Below, in pieces: positions 4,894 through 7,205 of a stretch of 7,205 nucleotides of DNA. The notes below the pieces were generated by a model. It searched no databases. It had not been told where the DNA came from and saw nothing but the letters and a program-made list of their open reading frames with translations. Every line of letters begins with the position of its first letter. Positions within the stretch are counted from its first letter, which is position 1. This DNA is from Candidatus Krumholzibacteriia bacterium (lineage in GTDB: Bacteria; Krumholzibacteriota; Krumholzibacteriia; LZORAL124-64-63). The DNA lies in contig JALUJS010000582.1 in NCBI GenBank assembly GCA_027056825.1, positions 1 through 7,205 of the forward strand, given 5' to 3'. Position numbers and translations under genes: made by a program.

Positions 4894-5904
4894 GTGACCC
4901 CGGCGTCCGGCACCACGCGCCGCGGACCGGTCATCGCCCTGACCGGAGCCACCGGCTTCCTGGGCAGCCACATCGCCGACGAACTGCTCAGGGACGGGTA
5001 CCGCGTGCGCGCCTCGGTGCGGCCGACCAGCGACCTGCGCTGGCTCGACGACAAGGACATCCAGACCGTCCAGATCGACCTGGCCGACCCGGCCGCCTGC
5101 TGCGACTTCGTGCGGGGGGCGCGGGCGGTGATCCACTGCGCCGGGATGGTGGTCGCCGACAGCGACAAGGCCTACCACCAAGCCAACGTCGAGACCACAC
5201 GGGCCCTGCTGGCGGCCTGCCGCCGCGAGTGGCATCCGCAGGGCGGCGGTTCGTTCCTGCTGGTCTCCAGCCTGGCCGCCCACGGCCCGGCCGGCCCCGG
5301 GCGGCCCGCCGTCGAGGACGACCCCCGCCGGCCCATCTCCGGCTACGGGCGCAGCAAGGTCGCCGCCGAGAAGCTCGTCCTGGAGCATGAACACCCCTTC
5401 CGCACCGTCGTCCTGCGCCCGCCGGCCCTCTACGGTCCCCGGGACACGGGTTTCCTGCCCCTGGTCAAGCTGGCGCTCAAGGGCTGGACCCCGCGCTTCG
5501 CCGGGCCCATGCGCGGCCTGTCCCTGGTTCACGGCAAGGACGCCGCCCGGGCCGTCGTGGCCCTGCTGGAAACCCGCGAGGCCCAGGGCGTGTACTTCGT
5601 GGACGACGGCCGCCGCGGCTACACCTGGCGGGACCTGGCCGACGCCCTGACGGTGGCCTGCGGCCGCCGGGTGCGGTTGTTGCCCATTCCCCTCTGGTTG
5701 CTGAAACCCGCCGCCTTCCTGCTGCGGCCGTTGGCCCGGGACGCCTCGGTGCTGCGCCGCGACCGCATCCGCGACCTGGAGGTCCCGGGCTGGGTCTGCG
5801 ACGGCGGCAGGCTGGAACGCGACACGGGGTTCGTCGCCGAGTACGACGCGGCCACCGGCTTCGCCGACACCGTGGCCTTCTACCGGAGGGAAGGATGGCT
5901 CTGA
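4894..5904 (+). CDS. cerR: NAD(P)-dependent extended SDR, probable ceramide/3-keto reductase
   Basis: A 336-residue extended short-chain dehydrogenase. The Rossmann motif TGATGFLG is at 17-24 and the second-strand region DLAD at 62-65. HCAGMV (81-86) follows the fourth strand. The catalytic triad region is S125/S126 in LLVSSLAAHG, then Y151 and K155 in YGRSK. RPPALYGPRD (175-184) is the usual substrate-side block of epimerase/dehydratase-type SDRs. In Caulobacter, CerR is a member of this group that reduces the 3-keto group after N-acylation, so the same step is inferred here. The start is GTG at 4894, 1 nt after the bCerS stop; the local Shine-Dalgarno is weak (GGCGG about 7 nt upstream), suggesting reinitiation. 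The gene overlaps the next by 10 nt. Sugar-nucleotide or steroid-type SDR roles are alternatives, but no sugar genes are nearby. Confidence 0.76.
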   Translation: MTPASGTTRRGPVIALTGATGFLGSHIADELLRDGYRVRASVRPTSDLRWLDDKDIQTVQIDLADPAACCDFVRGARAVIHCAGMVVADSDKAYHQANVETTRALLAACRREWHPQGGGSFLLVSSLAAHGPAGPGRPAVEDDPRRPISGYGRSKVAAEKLVLEHEHPFRTVVLRPPALYGPRDTGFLPLVKLALKGWTPRFAGPMRGLSLVHGKDAARAVVALLETREAQGVYFVDDGRRGYTWRDLADALTVACGRRVRLLPIPLWLLKPAAFLLRPLARDASVLRRDRIRDLEVPGWVCDGGRLERDTGFVAEYDAATGFADTVAFYRREGWL

Positions 5905-6827
5905 GCCCGCGCAGCCTGCTGGTCCGCCTGTCCCTGCGGCGCATGAACATCGACCGCTGGGCTGTGATCTACCTGCTGGTCAGCGCGGGTTTTCCCCTGT
6001 TGCGCCCCTCGGTCTTCCCCCAGCCCTGGCTCATTCCCGTGGTGCACGGCGCGCTGGCTGTGGCCATCTGGTTCCTGCCCCCCTGGCTGCGCTCGCGCCG
6101 CCACTGGGCTCCGCGCCTGCTGGGCGAGATCTATCTGCCGCTGATCTTCCCCCTGTTCTACACGGAGCTGCAGTACCTGGGCCTGATCTTCTTCCCCTTC
6201 GACGGCAGCCTCGACCCCTCCCTGATCCGCATGGAGCAGTGGATCTTCGGCTTCCAGCCCAGCCTGCGCTGGTCCGAGGTCTGGCCCTGGCCGTGGTTCC
6301 ACGAGCTGATGGAGTTCGCCTACTTCAGCTACTACTTCCTGGCGGTGATCTTCCTGGTGCTGGTCTTCCGCGCCCGCGGCGTGCCACGCGAACTGCGCTG
6401 GGACGCGGTGCGCGACTTCGTGCGCGATCTGAGCGCAGTCATGCTGATCTGCTACACCCTGTACACGATCTTCCCGGCCTGGGGCCCCAAGTACTTCCGG
6501 GCCGGGTTCGTGGACGTGGGCGGCTGGATCTTCACCGACATCATGCATCACATCCACGAGAACGGCGCCATCCTCGGGGCGGCGTTCCCCTCGTCCCACG
6601 TGGCCGCCTCGTTCATCCCCTGGCTGCACACCTGGCGCTGGTTCCCCCGCCATCGCTGGTGGATGACCCTGCTGTTCATCCTGCTGTGCATGTCCACGGT
6701 ATACTGCCGGTACCACTACGTGGTGGACGTGATCGCCGGCATGGCCCTGTCCATCCTGGTGGTCTTCACCATGGACCGCCTGGGCGATTCGGCGCGGGAG
6801 CGCCTGCGGGAAGGACGCTGCCGATAA
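5895..6827 (+). CDS. PAP2/Aur1-like multi-pass membrane enzyme, probable ceramide headgroup enzyme
   Basis: A 310-residue integral membrane protein with about six hydrophobic segments (roughly 24-40, 48-63, 79-101, 137-159, 180-195 and 256-294 with a short break). The PAP2 active site is present in its second and third parts: GAAFPSSHVAAS (228-239), where H235 would be the acid/base, and YCRYHYVVDVIAG (270-282), where H274 is the phosphate-attacking His and D278 supports it. FPAWGPKY (193-200) occupies the place of the degenerate first motif seen in PAP2_3 proteins and in fungal inositol-phosphorylceramide synthase Aur1. The SSH...YHY..D spacing also resembles those lipid phosphotransferases. 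Given its place behind three ceramide genes, it likely transfers a phospho-headgroup (for example inositol phosphate) to ceramide, or dephosphorylates a lipid precursor. GGAGGG lies 4 nt before the ATG, inside the end of cerR. Superfamily is firm; substrate is inference. Confidence 0.82.
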   Translation: MALSPRSLLVRLSLRRMNIDRWAVIYLLVSAGFPLLRPSVFPQPWLIPVVHGALAVAIWFLPPWLRSRRHWAPRLLGEIYLPLIFPLFYTELQYLGLIFFPFDGSLDPSLIRMEQWIFGFQPSLRWSEVWPWPWFHELMEFAYFSYYFLAVIFLVLVFRARGVPRELRWDAVRDFVRDLSAVMLICYTLYTIFPAWGPKYFRAGFVDVGGWIFTDIMHHIHENGAILGAAFPSSHVAASFIPWLHTWRWFPRHRWWMTLLFILLCMSTVYCRYHYVVDVIAGMALSILVVFTMDRLGDSARERLREGRCR

Positions 6828-6900
6828 CGCGGGTCGAATCAGCATATCAGGCTATTTTACACGTCATTATATTATCCTTGATTTGAGGTTTTCACCGGCT
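6828..6900 (+). promoter_or_regulatory. AT-rich stretch, probable promoter region of the lipoprotein gene
   Basis: After the PAP2-family stop the composition shifts sharply to A/T, especially 6841-6895, against a G/C-rich background. TTTACA (6856-6861) matches 5 of 6 bases of a -35 box, but the hexamer 17 nt later (TGATTT) is a poor -10. TTGATTTG (6878-6885) partly matches the Bacteroidota-type TANNTTTG element. I see no strong terminator here, so some read-through from the sphingolipid operon is possible. The exact promoter cannot be fixed. Confidence 0.3.
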
Positions 6901-6950
6901 CATGCTTTGGGGTGTCGACTTATTCCGTTCCCATGCAAAGGAGTGCCACC

Positions 6951-7205
6951 ATGCGAAATCCATCGCGCAGCTTCCTCCTGCCTGTTGTGATCTGCACGGC
7001 AGCCCTTGTCGCAGGCCTGGCCCTTCCAGGCTGCAACGGCGACAGCGACAGCAACCCCACCACCGTGGACACCACCGCGCCCGGTCCGGTGACCGCCCTG
7101 CAGGCCACCGCCCAGGCCAACGCCGTGCACCTGACCTGGACCAACCCCACCGACCCGGACTTCAACGGGGTCCAGGTGCGGCGCGACACCCTGACCACCC
7201 CCACG
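6951..7205 (+). CDS. Lipoprotein with Fn3-like domain, C-terminus cut by window edge
   Basis: The first 85 codons are open to the window edge. The N-terminus has Arg residues at 2 and 6, then a hydrophobic stretch (about 8-25) ending in the lipobox LPGC with C28 as the lipidated cysteine, so the product is predicted to be an exported lipoprotein. Asn at +2 would not be the classical inner-membrane retention Asp of enterics. After a polar, Ser/Thr/Asp-rich linker (29-43), residues 44-85 read APGPVTALQATAQANAVHLTWTNPTDPDF and onward, which matches the first strands of a fibronectin type III domain (conserved Pro-x-x-L, then Leu-x-Trp). AAGGAG (6938-6943) lies 7 nt before the ATG. Such proteins are usually surface or periplasmic adhesion or carbohydrate-related modules. 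The missing C-terminus would decide the function. There is no evidence that it belongs to the sphingolipid operon. Confidence 0.8.
   Translation, partial: MRNPSRSFLLPVVICTAALVAGLALPGCNGDSDSNPTTVDTTAPGPVTALQATAQANAVHLTWTNPTDPDFNGVQVRRDTLTTPT

Noticed and set aside
3693..5168. Long minus-strand open frame of 491 codons
   Set aside because: It lies antisense to the ceramide synthase and reductase genes, has a His/Val/Gly/Gln-rich biased composition and no recognisable domain; it is the usual shadow frame in GC-rich coding DNA.
5880..6845. Minus-strand open frame of 321 codons
   Set aside because: Antisense shadow of the PAP2-family gene, rich in Gln, His and Ala; the plus-strand frame has clear catalytic motifs and membrane segments.

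Overview
This is a GC-rich bacterial window with strongly G/C-ending codons and dense gene packing. It holds eight protein genes, two of them cut by the window edges, plus one conspicuous non-coding inverted-repeat element. The gene mix suggests a Gram-negative, probably uncultured lineage of the FCB (Fibrobacterota-Chlorobiota-Bacteroidota) superphylum neighbourhood, such as Krumholzibacteriota, Eisenbacteria or Gemmatimonadota. That mix is a Bacteroidota-type serine palmitoyltransferase with a full ceramide route, an AMMECR1/Memo pair and an Fn3 lipoprotein. The taxonomic placement is inference from gene content only.

Left part (1-797, minus strand): a SpoIIAA/RsbV-like STAS-domain anti-sigma-factor antagonist with a TTG start behind a good Shine-Dalgarno is followed 10 nt later by a Nudix hydrolase that runs off the left edge. 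A sigma70-like promoter for this pair lies at 708-736, in the divergent intergenic region. That region also carries a near-palindromic hairpin at 751-780, just upstream of the next operon.

Second part (798-2235, plus strand): two overlapping genes, a Memo-family protein (AmrB) and an AMMECR1-domain protein (AmrA). They are the non-enzymatic two thirds of the AmmeMemoRadiSam set. The radical SAM member does not follow.

Intergenic element (2236-2521): a weak terminator-like hairpin is followed by an approximately 180-bp foldback element at 2319-2498. It has perfect 21-bp terminal inverted repeats, a second perfect 15-bp inverted repeat inside, and small central hairpins. Its terminal motif, CCCGCATGAYTCATGAA, recurs a third time at 753-769 in front of the Memo gene. 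The element ends 23 nt before the ATG of the next operon, so it forms the leader of that operon.

Right part (2522-6827, plus strand): what I read as a compact sphingolipid operon. It encodes serine palmitoyltransferase (spt), a GNAT-fold bacterial ceramide synthase (bCerS), an extended-SDR ceramide/3-keto reductase (CerR), and a multi-pass PAP2/Aur1-like membrane enzyme that probably adds, exchanges or removes a phospho-headgroup on ceramide. In this route serine is condensed with an acyl thioester, the 3-ketosphinganine is N-acylated, the ketone is reduced, and the ceramide is processed at the membrane. The last three genes are translationally coupled (1-nt gap, 10-nt overlap). A perfect 10-bp hairpin sits between spt and bCerS.

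Right edge (6951-7205): the start of a lipoprotein with a clear lipobox and an Fn3-like domain, preceded by an AT-rich patch that probably holds its promoter.
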